From NCBI GenBank assembly GCA_002862805.1, contig PKEA01000034.1, positions 1 to 64,000 of the forward strand: a DNA stretch of 64,000 nucleotides. Reading direction: 5' to 3'. The DNA comes from Flavobacteriaceae bacterium (GTDB lineage: Bacteria > Bacteroidota > Bacteroidia > Flavobacteriales > Flavobacteriaceae). Under the pieces are notes generated by a model. That model was not told where the DNA came from and made no database searches. It was given only the letters and a program-made list of their open reading frames with translations. The position numbers were made by a program, and so were the translations under genes. This document shows positions 35,204-44,563 of the stretch, one piece after another (the first letter of the stretch is position 1; each line of letters starts with the position of its first letter).

Positions 35204-35747
35204 CTTTTCTATTGTTTCCTGAAAATTTCAAAACCCACCCTATCCACAATAAAAAAACCACACCATATATGAATAACGGAAATACTGTTCCGTGTAATAA
35301 TTCCTCGTAATCTGGATAATAATATAAAGAGTAAGTTAAAAGTGCAATTCTGACAATGTTTAAAACATAAATAAGTATAACTCCTAAAATAATATATAAA
35401 AACGTTTTTTTTATGGTACTTGAAAAGGCAAAAATAAAAGCTGCAAATAGAATTATTACACTAACAGCATTACAGCCTTCTATAATTCTAGACACATATT
35501 TACCTTTATAAAATATTTTAATTGAAGGCTCAAACTCATGATTAACAAGTTTACTATCCTGTTTTAAAAAAAGTAAAAAATCATTTGTATTATGAGCTAC
35601 TAAAGTAGAAATTGAATCTACCTCATTTAACATAGGGTTATACTGGTTTAAATATTGCCTATAAATAAAAGTAAAAACCATATAAAAAAGTAAAAACTTA
35701 ATAAGGAATATAAAAAAAAGCTTATGTTGTAACAATAAAGATCTCAA
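35196..35747 (-). CDS. xrtF: Exosortase XrtF
   Basis: About 183 residues with several transmembrane segments. The exosortase catalytic residues are visible: Cys in IIEGCNAVS, Arg in LNIVRIALL and His in EELLHGTVFP. Exosortases are transpeptidase-like enzymes that process C-terminal sorting signals. There is no in-frame ATG near the 5' end. A TTG at 35747 lies 16 nt after a TATTTTTG box, giving a short leader, so it is preferred; the frame continues to a TTG at 35834 but would overlap the divergent GAF gene. No sorting-signal substrate is seen in this window. Confidence 0.85.
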   Translation of the reverse strand: MRSLLLQHKLFFIFLIKFLLFYMVFTFIYRQYLNQYNPMLNEVDSISTLVAHNTNDFLLFLKQDSKLVNHEFEPSIKIFYKGKYVSRIIEGCNAVSVIILFAAFIFAFSSTIKKTFLYIILGVILIYVLNIVRIALLTYSLYYYPDYEELLHGTVFPLFIYGVVFLLWIGWVLKFSGNNRKDD

Positions 35748-35762
35748 TTCTTCTATTTTTAA

Positions 35763-35770
35763 CAAAAATA
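35763..35770 (-). promoter_or_regulatory. Putative -7 box of xrtF
   Basis: Minus-strand TATTTTTG (TAnnTTTG) sits 16 nt upstream of the TTG start. It faces away from the TACTTTTG box of the divergent GAF gene, 27 bp further along. Confidence 0.45.
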
Positions 35771-35796
35771 TATAAATTTTTAAACTATAGATTAAA

Positions 35797-35804
35797 TACT
35801 TTTG
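35797..35804 (+). promoter_or_regulatory. Putative -7 box of the GAF gene
   Basis: TACTTTTG matches TAnnTTTG and ends 14 bp before the ATG at 35819, predicting a leader of about 9 nt. Confidence 0.55.
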
Positions 35805-35818
35805 TAAAAAAATTGAAA

Positions 35819-36271
35819 ATGAATTCAGAAGCAATATTACAAACTGTAAATACCATTGTTATTAGTGACTCTACAAGAGATGAGAAATTACTAAGTATTT
35901 GCAAACTATTAAACGAAAATATAGAATATTATAATTGGGTTGGTTTTTATTTTGCCAATCACGAAACTAAAACATTGCATTTAGGACCATATGTAGGAGC
36001 AGAAACTGACCATACAGTTATTCCATTTGGAAAAGGTATTTGCGGACAAGTAGCAGTTTCAAATGAAAACTTCGTCGTTCCAGATGTATCTGCACAAGAT
36101 AATTATATTGCTTGTAGCTTCACGGTTAAGTCAGAAATTGTTGTGCCATTATTTGTAAATGGAATAAACATAGGTCAAATAGATATTGACTCTCATGTAA
36201 TTAATCCATTTACCGAAGCTGACGAATTACTATTACAATCTATAAATCAAGAAGTTGCAAAATTATTTTAA
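35819..36271 (+). CDS. GAF-domain protein, probable free methionine-(R)-sulfoxide reductase
   Basis: 150 residues, a single GAF domain. The catalytic set fits the fRMsr family: Cys75 in GKGICGQ, Cys99 in YIACS, Glu106 in KSEIVVPL and Asp124 in GQIDIDS. The spacings (24, 7, 18) match those of E. coli MsrC residues Cys94, Cys118, Glu125 and Asp143 as I recall them. The MsrC Cys84 equivalent is absent (His65 here). It would reduce free methionine-R-sulfoxide with thioredoxin. The ATG at 35819 is used; a TTG at 35813 is also in frame. Confidence 0.8.
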   Translation: MNSEAILQTVNTIVISDSTRDEKLLSICKLLNENIEYYNWVGFYFANHETKTLHLGPYVGAETDHTVIPFGKGICGQVAVSNENFVVPDVSAQDNYIACSFTVKSEIVVPLFVNGINIGQIDIDSHVINPFTEADELLLQSINQEVAKLF

Positions 36272-36280
36272 ACCAAAAAA

Positions 36281-36317
36281 ATAATTTATAATTTATAATT
36301 CATAATTTATAATTATT
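36281..36317 (+). repeat. Three copies of an A/T-only 13-mer upstream of rpsO
   Basis: ATAATTTATAATT occurs at 36281, 36288 and 36302 (first two overlapping). It is A/T-only and partly self-complementary. It sits just upstream of the rpsO -7 box, so it may act as an UP-like element, but chance is possible in such AT-rich DNA. Confidence 0.45.
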
Positions 36318-36319
36318 AC

Positions 36320-36327
36320 TATATTTG
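36320..36327 (+). promoter_or_regulatory. Putative -7 box of rpsO
   Basis: TATATTTG (TAnnTTTG) with transcription predicted near 36333, giving a leader of about 50 nt. Confidence 0.6.
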
Positions 36328-36382
36328 CATCCGAATTGTAAAACGCAATTCATACATAATAATCATTTAAAATAATATTAGC

Positions 36383-36652
36383 ATGTACTTAACTAAAGAA
36401 GTAAAAGCGGAAATTTTCGCTAAGCATGGTGGAAAAGCAGAAAACACAGGATCTGCTGAAGGACAAATCGCATTATTCACACACAGAATTTCACATTTAA
36501 CAGAGCACTTAAAAAGAAATCGTCATGATTACAATACTGAGCGTTCATTAGTACTTTTAGTAGGTAAAAGAAGAAGTCTTCTTGATTACTTAATTAAGAA
36601 AGACATTTTGAGATATCGTGCGATAATCAAAGAATTAAACATCAGAAAATAA
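36383..36652 (+). CDS. rpsO: 30S ribosomal protein S15
   Basis: 89 residues, full length. The family features are HGGKAENTGSAEGQIALFTHRISHLTEHLKRN, followed by SLVLLVGKRRSLLDYL. S15 binds 16S rRNA early in 30S assembly. rpsO-pnp order is conserved as in E. coli. A hairpin with T-run lies between them. Autoregulation through the leader is known for other S15 genes but not demonstrated here. Confidence 0.98.
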   Translation: MYLTKEVKAEIFAKHGGKAENTGSAEGQIALFTHRISHLTEHLKRNRHDYNTERSLVLLVGKRRSLLDYLIKKDILRYRAIIKELNIRK

Positions 36653-36660
36653 TAGATATG

Positions 36661-36684
36661 AGGGGCTTTGTGCCCCTTTTATTT
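36661..36684 (+). terminator. Hairpin between rpsO and pnp
   Basis: AGGGGC pairs with GCCCCT over a 5-base loop, followed by TTTATTTT. It resembles the terminator or attenuator found at the same place in other bacteria. Confidence 0.75.
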
Positions 36685-36780
36685 TACGTTTTATATTAGA
36701 AAAAGTTCGTTTTTCATTGGGTACACAACAACTACAACTACAACACAACTGACCCTTTGTTTAATTAAGAATTAAAAATT

Positions 36781-38934
36781 ATGATTCCACAATTATTTGT
36801 AGAAAACATCGATTTAGGTGATGGAAGAAACATTACAATCGAGACAGGTCGTTTGGCTAAACAAGCCGATGGTTCTGTAGTAGTTAGAATTGGTAAAACT
36901 GTAATCTTAGGAACAGTTGTATCGTCTAGAAAAGCAAGCCCAGGTATTGACTTTTTACCGTTAACAGTAGATTATCGTGAAAAATTTGCCGCAGCAGGTC
37001 GTTTTCCTGGAGGTTTTTTCAAAAGAGAAGCACGCCCAAGCGATAGCGAAGTACTAACAATGCGTTTAGTTGACCGTGTTTTACGCCCACTTTTCCCATC
37101 AGATTATCATGCAGAAGTTCAAGTTATGATTCAATTAATGTCTCATGACGACGACGTAATGCCTGATGCATTAGCAGGATTAGCAGCTTCGGCAGCATTA
37201 GCTTTATCTGACATTCCTTTTGAAACTTTAATTTCAGAAGTTAGAGTAGGAAGAATTGATGGAAAATTCATTGTTAATCCATCACAAGCACAATTAGAAT
37301 TATCAGATATTGATATGATGATTGGAGCTTCAACAGATTCTATCGCAATGGTTGAAGGTGAAATGAAAGAAATTTCAGAAGCAGAAATGTTAGAAGCTAT
37401 TAAATTTGCTCACGAACATATTAAAGTTCAAATCGCAGCACAAGAAAGATTAGCAAACGCTTTTGGTAAAAAAGAAGTTCGTACTTATGAACCAGAAAAA
37501 ACAGACGAAGCAATTCATGCTAAAGTAAAAGCTGCAGCTTACGATAAAATTTATGCAATTGCATCTAAAGGTTCTGCTAAACACGAACGTTCAGCAGCAT
37601 TTGATGAAGTTAAAGAAGAAGTTAAAGCTTTATTTACAGAAGAAGAATTAGAAGAAAATGGAGATTTAGTTTCAAAATATTTCTATAAAGTCAATAAAGA
37701 AGCTGTTCGTAACGTAACTTTAGATTTAGGAACTCGTTTAGACGGAAGAAAAACTACGGAAATCAGACCAATTTGGTGTGAAGTTGATTATTTACCATCT
37801 GTTCATGGTTCTGCATTATTTACACGTGGAGAAACTCAAGCTTTGGCAACAGCAACTTTAGGAACTTCTAGAGAAGCAAACCAAATTGACTCACCTTCAC
37901 AACAAGGAGAAGAAAAATTCTATTTACACTATAACTTCCCTCCTTTCTCAACTGGAGAAGCTCGTCCATTAAGAGGAACTTCAAGAAGAGAAGTTGGACA
38001 CGGAAATTTAGCACAACGTGCTTTAAAAAACATGATTCCCGCAGATTGTCCTTATACCATTCGTGTAGTTTCAGAAGTTTTAGAATCTAACGGTTCTTCT
38101 TCAATGGCAACTGTTTGTGCTGGAACATTATCATTAATGGATGCTGGAGTTCAAATGATTCGTCCAGTTTCTGGAATTGCAATGGGATTAATTACAGATG
38201 GAGATCGTTTTGCAGTTTTATCTGATATTTTAGGTGATGAAGATCACTTAGGAGATATGGATTTCAAAGTTACTGGAACTTCAGAAGGAATTACAGCTTG
38301 TCAAATGGACATCAAAATCGACGGATTAAAATATGAAATCATGGAGCAAGCATTAGCTCAAGCTCGTGATGGACGTTTACACATCTTAGGAAAATTAACT
38401 GAAACTTTAGCTCAACCAAGAGTAGAAGTTAAAGACCATTCTCCAAAAATTATAACAAGAAGAATTCCAAATGCATTTATTGGAGCATTAATTGGACCAG
38501 GCGGAAAAGTAATTCAAGAATTACAAAAAGCAACTGGAACAACAATTGTCATCAATGAAGACCCAGTTTCTGAAGAAGGAATTGTTGAAATTTTAGGTAC
38601 TGACCCAGCAGGAATTGCAACGGTTATGGCTAAGATTGATTCAATCATTTTTAAACCAACAGTTGGCGAAGCTTATGAAGTAAAAGTAATTAAAATGTTA
38701 GATTTTGGAGCGGTTGTAGAATATACAGCAGCACCAGGAAACGAGGTTTTATTACACGTATCTGAGTTAGCTTGGGAAAGAACAGAAAATGTTGCTGATG
38801 TTGTAAAACTAGGTGACGTATTTATGGTAAAATACTTCGGTATTGACCCTAAAACAAGAAAAGAAAAAGTTTCTAAAAAAGCTCTTTTACCTAGACCTCC
38901 TAGAGAAGAGAAAAAAGAAAATAAAGAAGGTTAA
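36781..38934 (+). CDS. pnp: Polyribonucleotide nucleotidyltransferase (PNPase)
   Basis: 717 residues. Two RNase PH domains (about 10-230 and 330-560), with [25 protein letters not shown] in the first and [22 protein letters not shown] in the second. A KH domain follows with the GPGG loop ([15 protein letters not shown]), then an S1 domain (about 630-700, [20 protein letters not shown]). It degrades RNA phosphorolytically from the 3' end. Separated from rpsO by 128 bp; a leader region with ACAACTACAACTACAAC-type repeats precedes it. Confidence 0.98.
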   Translation: MIPQLFVENIDLGDGRNITIETGRLAKQADGSVVVRIGKTVILGTVVSSRKASPGIDFLPLTVDYREKFAAAGRFPGGFFKREARPSDSEVLTMRLVDRVLRPLFPSDYHAEVQVMIQLMSHDDDVMPDALAGLAASAALALSDIPFETLISEVRVGRIDGKFIVNPSQAQLELSDIDMMIGASTDSIAMVEGEMKEISEAEMLEAIKFAHEHIKVQIAAQERLANAFGKKEVRTYEPEKTDEAIHAKVKAAAYDKIYAIASKGSAKHERSAAFDEVKEEVKALFTEEELEENGDLVSKYFYKVNKEAVRNVTLDLGTRLDGRKTTEIRPIWCEVDYLPSVHGSALFTRGETQALATATLGTSREANQIDSPSQQGEEKFYLHYNFPPFSTGEARPLRGTSRREVGHGNLAQRALKNMIPADCPYTIRVVSEVLESNGSSSMATVCAGTLSLMDAGVQMIRPVSGIAMGLITDGDRFAVLSDILGDEDHLGDMDFKVTGTSEGITACQMDIKIDGLKYEIMEQALAQARDGRLHILGKLTETLAQPRVEVKDHSPKIITRRIPNAFIGALIGPGGKVIQELQKATGTTIVINEDPVSEEGIVEILGTDPAGIATVMAKIDSIIFKPTVGEAYEVKVIKMLDFGAVVEYTAAPGNEVLLHVSELAWERTENVADVVKLGDVFMVKYFGIDPKTRKEKVSKKALLPRPPREEKKENKEG

Positions 38935-38957
38935 TTAATTCAGTATTAATTTTTTTA

Positions 38958-38992
38958 AAAAAGCCATACATAAATATGTGTGGCTTTTTTTA
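38958..38992 (+). terminator. Terminator after pnp
   Basis: AAGCCATACATA pairs with TATGTGTGGCTT (one G-U wobble) over a 2-base linker, then T7. Confidence 0.88.
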
Positions 38993-39057
38993 TTTCCTAT
39001 ATTTAGAAATTATTTGTGACTTTAAACAAAAGATAATATCTAGTGAAAATTACTTTT

Positions 39058-41289
39058 ATGGAAAATAAATTACAAAATCTAAAAGCTAACTTCGGTACAT
39101 TACCAGTCTTCTTAACTGCTATTTCAACAATATTAGGAGCTGTTATGTTCTTGCGTTTTGGCTATGCGGTTGGAGAAGTTGGATTTCTAGGAACACTTCT
39201 TATCATTTTAGTAGCTCATATGGTAACTATTCCTACAGCTATGGCATTGGCAGAAATAGCAACCAATCAAAAAGTTGAAGGTGGTGGAGAATATTTTATC
39301 ATTTCTCGATCATTTGGAGTTAACATTGGAGCATCTATAGGACTTGCGTTATATTTATCTCAAGCCATTAGTGTGGCCTTTTATATTATTGCTTTTGCCG
39401 AATCATTTGAAGCCATTAAACCTTGGGTATTATCTGAATTTGGCTATGAAATTTACGACAACAGAATATTTAGTGTACCTGCACTTTTATTACTAATAGG
39501 TCTTATGGTTACTAAAGGTGCCGATTTAGGAATGAAAGCATTATATGTAGTTGTTGCTATTTTATTTGTATCCTTAATTATGTTTTTTTTTGGAACTACT
39601 GACTATGCAACAACTTATGATAGCTCTTTATTATTCAGTAATGTTGAATCTAAAAATGGCTTTTTCTTTGTTTTTGCAATCATTTTCCCTGCATTCACAG
39701 GAATGACAGCTGGAGTTGGATTATCTGGAGATTTAAAAGACCCTAAAAAATCAATTCCTATGGGAACGTTAGCAGCTACTATTGTTGGAATGATTATATA
39801 TATATTTATTGCTTTAAAACTAGCTTATTCTGCTTCGCCAGAAGACTTAGTTAACGACCAATTAGTAATGAGTAAAATCGCATTGTGGGGACCAATTATT
39901 CCTTTAGGACTTGCTGCTGCAACAATTTCATCAGCATTAGGTTCATTTATGGTAGCTCCAAGGACATTACAAGCAATTGGTAGCGACAACGTAATTCCAA
40001 ACCAAAAAGTAAATGATTTTGTATCAAAAGGTACTGCAAAAAACAACGAACCTAAAAATGCAACAATAATTACTGCTGCAATTGCAATAATTTTTGTTTT
40101 AATGGGAGATGTAAATGCTGTAGCCGAAGTAATATCGATGTTTTTCATGGTTACTTATGGTTCATTATGTTTAATATCTTTCATGCAACACTTTGCAGCC
40201 GATCCAGCCTACAGACCTTCTTTTAAATCTAAATGGTACTTATCATTAATGGGAGCAATTTTGTGTGTTTACTTAATGTTTAAAATTAACGCTGTTTACG
40301 CAGTTGCCTCAATTTTATTAATGATAGCAATCTATTTTTACATCACCTATAGTAATGATAATAAAAAAGGAATGGCAAATATTTTTCAAGGTGTCATCCA
40401 TCAATTAAGTAGAAATTTACAAGTGTTTTTACAAAAAACCGATAAAGAAACAGATTCTGATTACTGGAGACCGGGTGTTTTATGTTTATCAAAAGAAAGT
40501 TTTGAACGCTTATCAGCATTAGAAATGATGAAATGGATTTCCTATCGTTATGGTTTTGGAACTTATATTCATTATGAAAAAGATTATTTCTCAAAACAAT
40601 CTAAAGAGTTGGCCGATCAAAAACTTGCAAAATTAATCAAGACAGCAAACAAAACGAATTCTAATGTTTTCTTAGAAACAATTATATCACCATCAAACAC
40701 TGCTGCAATTGTACAAGCAATTCAGCAACCAGGAATTTCAGGTCATGATAACAATATGATGCTTTTTGAATTCAAAAAAGGAACTTCAGAATGGCTTGAA
40801 GATATTATAGATAATTATAGTTTAATTCAAAGCGCAAAATATGATCTTTGTATTCTAGCGACTTCTGACAGAAATTTTGGCTATAAAAATGAAATTCATG
40901 TTTGGATTAAGAAAGAAGATTTTGAAAATGCAAACTTAATGATTCTTCTATCTTACATAATTTTAGGTCACCCAGACTGGAAAGGCGCAGAAATTAAAAT
41001 ATTCGCAGCTGTAGACAAAGCTAATTTAGAAACTGAAAAAGCCTATTTAATAGAATTAACAACAACTGGTAGGTTACCAATATCTCCAAATAATATTATT
41101 GTAATTCCAATTGAAGATACAACAGATAAAGTAGAGTTAATTAATGAAACTTCTAAACTTGCAGATTTAACTATCCTTGGTTTCCACGAAAGTTCAATAA
41201 AAACAAAGGGAGTAGAGCAATTTAACAACTATAATAGAATAGGAAATGTACTATTTGTAAACACTCAAAGTGGAAAACAAATAAAATAA
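39058..41289 (+). CDS. APC-superfamily transporter resembling cation-chloride cotransporters (SLC12-like)
   Basis: 743 residues. About 12 hydrophobic segments fill residues 10-430, with SLC12/APC-like features: TILGAVMFLRFGYAVGEVG, AEIATNQKVEGGGEYFIISRSFG, and AIIFPAFTGMTAGVGLSGDLKDPKKSIPMGTL. The last 300 residues are a soluble domain, as in SLC12 proteins. Eukaryotic relatives carry Na, K and Cl; bacterial members have been linked to potassium or amino acids. The ATG at 39058 is preferred over a GTG at 39043. Substrate unknown. Confidence 0.82.
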   Translation: MENKLQNLKANFGTLPVFLTAISTILGAVMFLRFGYAVGEVGFLGTLLIILVAHMVTIPTAMALAEIATNQKVEGGGEYFIISRSFGVNIGASIGLALYLSQAISVAFYIIAFAESFEAIKPWVLSEFGYEIYDNRIFSVPALLLLIGLMVTKGADLGMKALYVVVAILFVSLIMFFFGTTDYATTYDSSLLFSNVESKNGFFFVFAIIFPAFTGMTAGVGLSGDLKDPKKSIPMGTLAATIVGMIIYIFIALKLAYSASPEDLVNDQLVMSKIALWGPIIPLGLAAATISSALGSFMVAPRTLQAIGSDNVIPNQKVNDFVSKGTAKNNEPKNATIITAAIAIIFVLMGDVNAVAEVISMFFMVTYGSLCLISFMQHFAADPAYRPSFKSKWYLSLMGAILCVYLMFKINAVYAVASILLMIAIYFYITYSNDNKKGMANIFQGVIHQLSRNLQVFLQKTDKETDSDYWRPGVLCLSKESFERLSALEMMKWISYRYGFGTYIHYEKDYFSKQSKELADQKLAKLIKTANKTNSNVFLETIISPSNTAAIVQAIQQPGISGHDNNMMLFEFKKGTSEWLEDIIDNYSLIQSAKYDLCILATSDRNFGYKNEIHVWIKKEDFENANLMILLSYIILGHPDWKGAEIKIFAAVDKANLETEKAYLIELTTTGRLPISPNNIIVIPIEDTTDKVELINETSKLADLTILGFHESSIKTKGVEQFNNYNRIGNVLFVNTQSGKQIK

Positions 41290-41370
41290 TTAAAAAAATA
41301 TTTTATTTATGTAACTTTTTTGTAACTACAAACGTATAATAACCTGAATACTTAAAATTACTGCAAATTA

Positions 41371-42234
41371 ATGAGACAGCTTAAAATCACCAAGCAGGTA
41401 ACTAATCGTGAAACTGCATCCCTAGACAAATACCTACAAGAAATTGGAAAAGTGGATTTAATTACCGCTGATGAAGAGGTAGAATTAGCTCAACGTATAA
41501 AAGCTGGTGACCAACGAGCTTTAGAAAAATTAACAAAAGCTAATTTACGTTTCGTTGTATCGGTAGCTAAACAATACCAAAATCAAGGACTTACACTTCC
41601 CGATTTAATTAATGAAGGAAACTTAGGTTTAATTAAAGCTGCTCAACGTTTCGATGAAACTCGTGGATTTAAATTTATTTCTTATGCAGTTTGGTGGATT
41701 CGTCAATCTATACTACAAGCATTAGCAGAGCAATCTCGTATTGTTCGTTTGCCATTAAATAAAATTGGTTCTATAAACAAGATTAACAAAATGTTTGCTT
41801 TACTTGAGCAATCTAATGAACGTGCTCCATCTGCTGAAGAAATTGCAAAAGAATTAGACATGACTGTTAATGATGTTAAAGAATCTATGAAAAATTCTGG
41901 TCGTCATTTATCAATGGACGCGCCTTTAGTTGAAGGAGAAGATTCAAATTTATATGACGTTTTACGTTCTGGTGAATCTCCAAATCCTGATAGAGAATTA
42001 ATTCATGAATCGTTACAAACTGAAATTGAAAGAGCATTAGAAACATTAACTCCACGTGAAGCAGATGTAGTTCGTTTATACTTTGGTTTAAGCGACCAAC
42101 ATCCAATGACTTTAGAAGAAATTGGTGAAACTTTCGATTTAACTCGTGAGCGTGTTCGTCAAATTAAAGAGAAAGCAATTCGTAGATTAAAACATACTTC
42201 AAGAAGTAAGATTTTAAAAACATATTTAGGATAA
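41371..42234 (+). CDS. rpoD: Primary sigma factor RpoD/SigA (short Bacteroidota form)
   Basis: 287 residues. Lacks region 1.1. Region 1.2 ([20 protein letters not shown]), region 2 ([51 protein letters not shown]), region 3 and region 4 ([44 protein letters not shown]) are complete. This factor reads TTG/TAnnTTTG promoters in this phylum. No downstream gene is linked; a terminator follows. Confidence 0.97.
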   Translation: MRQLKITKQVTNRETASLDKYLQEIGKVDLITADEEVELAQRIKAGDQRALEKLTKANLRFVVSVAKQYQNQGLTLPDLINEGNLGLIKAAQRFDETRGFKFISYAVWWIRQSILQALAEQSRIVRLPLNKIGSINKINKMFALLEQSNERAPSAEEIAKELDMTVNDVKESMKNSGRHLSMDAPLVEGEDSNLYDVLRSGESPNPDRELIHESLQTEIERALETLTPREADVVRLYFGLSDQHPMTLEEIGETFDLTRERVRQIKEKAIRRLKHTSRSKILKTYLG

Positions 42235-42289
42235 CCTAATAACAATAACAACAGTTTCAATAACTGTTCGTTTTTTGATTGATGATTGA

Positions 42290-42322
42290 AACCTCGGCTG
42301 ATTACCGAGGTTTTACTTTTTT
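42290..42322 (+). terminator. Terminator after rpoD
   Basis: AACCTCGG pairs with CCGAGGTT over a 7-base loop, then a T-rich tract. Confidence 0.9.
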
Positions 42323-42331
42323 AATCAGAAC

Positions 42332-42365
42332 TTGTTTCAGATTATCTATATATAAATTACCTTTG
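42332..42365 (+). promoter_or_regulatory. Promoter of rpe (TTG-N23-TACCTTTG)
   Basis: TTG at 42332-42334 and TACCTTTG at 42358-42365, spacing 23 bp. Transcription should begin near 42371, leader about 14 nt. Confidence 0.7.
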
Positions 42366-42384
42366 TACAAACAACACAACTACT

Positions 42385-43044
42385 ATGAGTAAAAATACAC
42401 TTATTGCACCATCAGTTTTAGCTGCTGATTTTGCAAACTTACAACGCGACATTGAAATGATAAACAACAGTGAAGCAGATTGGTTTCACATTGACATTAT
42501 GGACGGTGTTTTTGTTCCAAACATTTCTTTTGGAATGCCCGTTTTACAAGCTATTTCTAAACATGCAAAAAAAACTATCGATGTTCATTTAATGATTGTT
42601 GATCCTGATAGATACATTTCAACTTTTAAAAAATTAGGTGCTGACATTTTAACTGTTCACTATGAAGCTTGCCCTCATTTACATCGTTCTTTACAAGCCA
42701 TTAAAACTGAAGGAATGAAAGCTGGAGTTGCAATTAATCCTCACACTAATGTAAGCTTACTGGAAGATGTCATTAAAGACATTGATTTAGTATGCATCAT
42801 GAGTGTTAATCCTGGTTTTGGTGGGCAATCTTTTATTGAAAACACATATAAAAAAATAACTCAGTTAAAAGAAATTATTACTCGTAATAATGCCTCTACT
42901 TTAATTGAAATTGATGGTGGAGTAACCAATAAAAATGCAAAAGCCTTAATTGATGCTGGAGCTGATGTTTTAGTTGCCGGAAGCTATGTTTTTGGTGCCG
43001 AAAACCCAACTGAAACAATTGCTGACTTAAAAAAACTTACATAG
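42385..43044 (+). CDS. rpe: Ribulose-phosphate 3-epimerase
   Basis: 219 residues with the TIM-barrel signatures of the family: APSVLAADFANLQRDIEMI, FHIDIMDGVFVPNISFGMPV, DVHLMI, CIMSVNPGFGGQSF and IEIDGGV. It interconverts ribulose-5-phosphate and xylulose-5-phosphate in the pentose phosphate pathway. Single gene with its own promoter and terminator. Confidence 0.97.
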   Translation: MSKNTLIAPSVLAADFANLQRDIEMINNSEADWFHIDIMDGVFVPNISFGMPVLQAISKHAKKTIDVHLMIVDPDRYISTFKKLGADILTVHYEACPHLHRSLQAIKTEGMKAGVAINPHTNVSLLEDVIKDIDLVCIMSVNPGFGGQSFIENTYKKITQLKEIITRNNASTLIEIDGGVTNKNAKALIDAGADVLVAGSYVFGAENPTETIADLKKLT

Positions 43045-43067
43045 TAAAAAACATACATTTTAAGTAC

Positions 43068-43105
43068 GCCCCAAAAAAATTAATATTATTTGGGGCATTT
43101 TTTAT
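43068..43105. terminator. Terminator between convergent rpe and CBS gene
   Basis: GCCCCAAA pairs with TTTGGGGC over a 13-base A/T loop, with T-rich sequence on the right. It can also fold for the CBS gene on the minus strand. Confidence 0.85.
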
Positions 43106-43106
43106 T

Positions 43107-43526
43107 TTAATATTGATTAATTAAATACTTAATTAAATCAGTAGTTGTTACAATTCCTACTAATAAATTACCCTCTACTACTGGTAAAGCATGAAACTCT
43201 TTTGAAGCAAGTATTTCTGCTGCTTCTTTAATTGTAGTCTCGGGAGAAATTGATACTAAATTTTTAGCCATAACTTGTTCTACTGAAAACATATTATAAA
43301 CCGTTGCATCAACTTCTTCTTCTTCATCGTCAATAGCATCTGCAAATGAAATTCTAAGCAAATCGGTATAACTCAACATTCCAATAATTTTATTCCCGGT
43401 CATAACAGGAATGTGACGAATGCGGTGTTTTTTAAATAACCCTTCGGCCTTAGTCAAAGTATCGGTAATATTTAACTTTACAACCTCTTTTGTCATAATA
43501 GTTGAAACTGGAACAATTTGCTTCAT
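43107..43526 (-). CDS. Tandem CBS-domain protein
   Basis: 139 residues with two CBS motifs: VSTIMTKEVVKLNITDTLTKAEGLFKKHRIRHIPVMTGNKIIGMLSYTDL-type first, and VEQVMAKNLVSISPETTIKEAAEILASKEFHALPVVEG-type second. CBS pairs bind adenine nucleotides, but no fused effector is present. It probably acts alone or with a partner. A 17-bp palindrome lies about 60 bp upstream. Confidence 0.92.
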   Translation of the reverse strand: MKQIVPVSTIMTKEVVKLNITDTLTKAEGLFKKHRIRHIPVMTGNKIIGMLSYTDLLRISFADAIDDEEEEVDATVYNMFSVEQVMAKNLVSISPETTIKEAAEILASKEFHALPVVEGNLLVGIVTTTDLIKYLINQY

Positions 43527-43586
43527 AATAGTCTTCTTTAAATTAATAGTTTAAAGATAATCAATAAAAAACAATCCTAAAACAAC

Positions 43587-43603
43587 TTAAATCATTGATT
43601 TAA
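43587..43603 (-). promoter_or_regulatory. 17-bp palindrome upstream of the CBS gene
   Basis: TTAAATCA and TGATTTAA flank a single central T, a perfect operator-like palindrome in the 95-bp gap upstream of the CBS gene. Confidence 0.4.
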
Positions 43604-43621
43604 AGACATTTTATTCGTATA

Positions 43622-44422
43622 TTATATCGCTTCTGTAAAGTTAATCATGACCTTTACCTTTTCGAATAATTGTGGAAATTCTGATTTAAACTGGCTTGGA
43701 GTTTCAAAAAAATGCTCTAGAATTACCGCTATAAATTCAAACTCATTGGTATACGCGTAAATTCTAAAATAATCAGATTCAAGGAGTTTTTTATAGTTTG
43801 GCGGGTATTTTACTTGTTCTATAATCTCATTATAAGTAACTGCAAAAATAGTAGCCGAAGTATCGTTTTTCTTTAATCCTTCAAAATGCAGTACATGAGA
43901 AAATTCATGTAACCCTAAATTTAAGTTATCATTAGAAATTTCATAACCTTCCATAAAGTGTTTCCATGAAAAAACAATTGCTTTCATTCTTGGATTAAAC
44001 TCACCTTTATGATATTCATTATTTGTAGATGAATAATAGATGTCTGGAAAAACAATAATTTTATTAATTACAGTAAAAAGATAGTTTCTCATTCCAAAAG
44101 TCAACATAATCGCCGTTGCTGCAATAAGCACACGAATTTCTTCCGTAATTTGTAGGCCTTCTTTTCCGTAAAAAGGATATTTTTTTAAAAAAACAGCAAC
44201 TCTGTGTTCAAAATATAATTTTTCTTTAGAAGACAGTTTTTTATAGAAATCAAACTGATTATGCAAAACACTTAATTGAGCTAACGAAAGTTTTTTAGAA
44301 AATGGGTAAAAATGCACATAAATAGGCTTTCTAAAGAAAAATGCATAAATAGGTTCTACAATTACATTATAGGCAAAAAAACCAAAAAAAGTAAAACCAA
44401 TTAAAAGTAAAATGTAAATCAA
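43622..44422 (-). CDS. MtfA-like zinc-dependent peptidase
   Basis: 266 residues. An N-terminal hydrophobic segment (about 3-25) may anchor it in the membrane. The HExxH zinc motif is in GLHEFSHVLH, and the third ligand Glu is probably in EFEFIAVILEHFFE. This is the MtfA (DgsA/Mlc anti-repressor) type fold. In E. coli MtfA acts on the PTS regulator Mlc; here, with no such partner in view, substrate is unknown. The start at 44422 is a TTG, with no upstream ATG nearby. Confidence 0.82.
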   Translation of the reverse strand: MIYILLLIGFTFFGFFAYNVIVEPIYAFFFRKPIYVHFYPFSKKLSLAQLSVLHNQFDFYKKLSSKEKLYFEHRVAVFLKKYPFYGKEGLQITEEIRVLIAATAIMLTFGMRNYLFTVINKIIVFPDIYYSSTNNEYHKGEFNPRMKAIVFSWKHFMEGYEISNDNLNLGLHEFSHVLHFEGLKKNDTSATIFAVTYNEIIEQVKYPPNYKKLLESDYFRIYAYTNEFEFIAVILEHFFETPSQFKSEFPQLFEKVKVMINFTEAI

Positions 44423-44491
44423 TGGGTAAAAAATTGAGTTTAGCTAAAATACATATTCTGACTCAGTTAAAATGATTTGATTTATTTTTTT

Positions 44492-44553
44492 TCAATAAAA
44501 TAAAACCTTAAAAAACAACCTCGAGCAAACATGATTATTCTTTAAGGTTTTAT
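44492..44553. terminator. Long-stem terminator downstream of tRNA-Arg
   Basis: ATAAAACCTTAAA (44500-44512) pairs perfectly with TTTAAGGTTTTAT (44541-44553) across a 28-base loop, followed on the minus strand by a T-rich stretch. Confidence 0.65.
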
Positions 44554-44563
44554 TTATTAAGTG

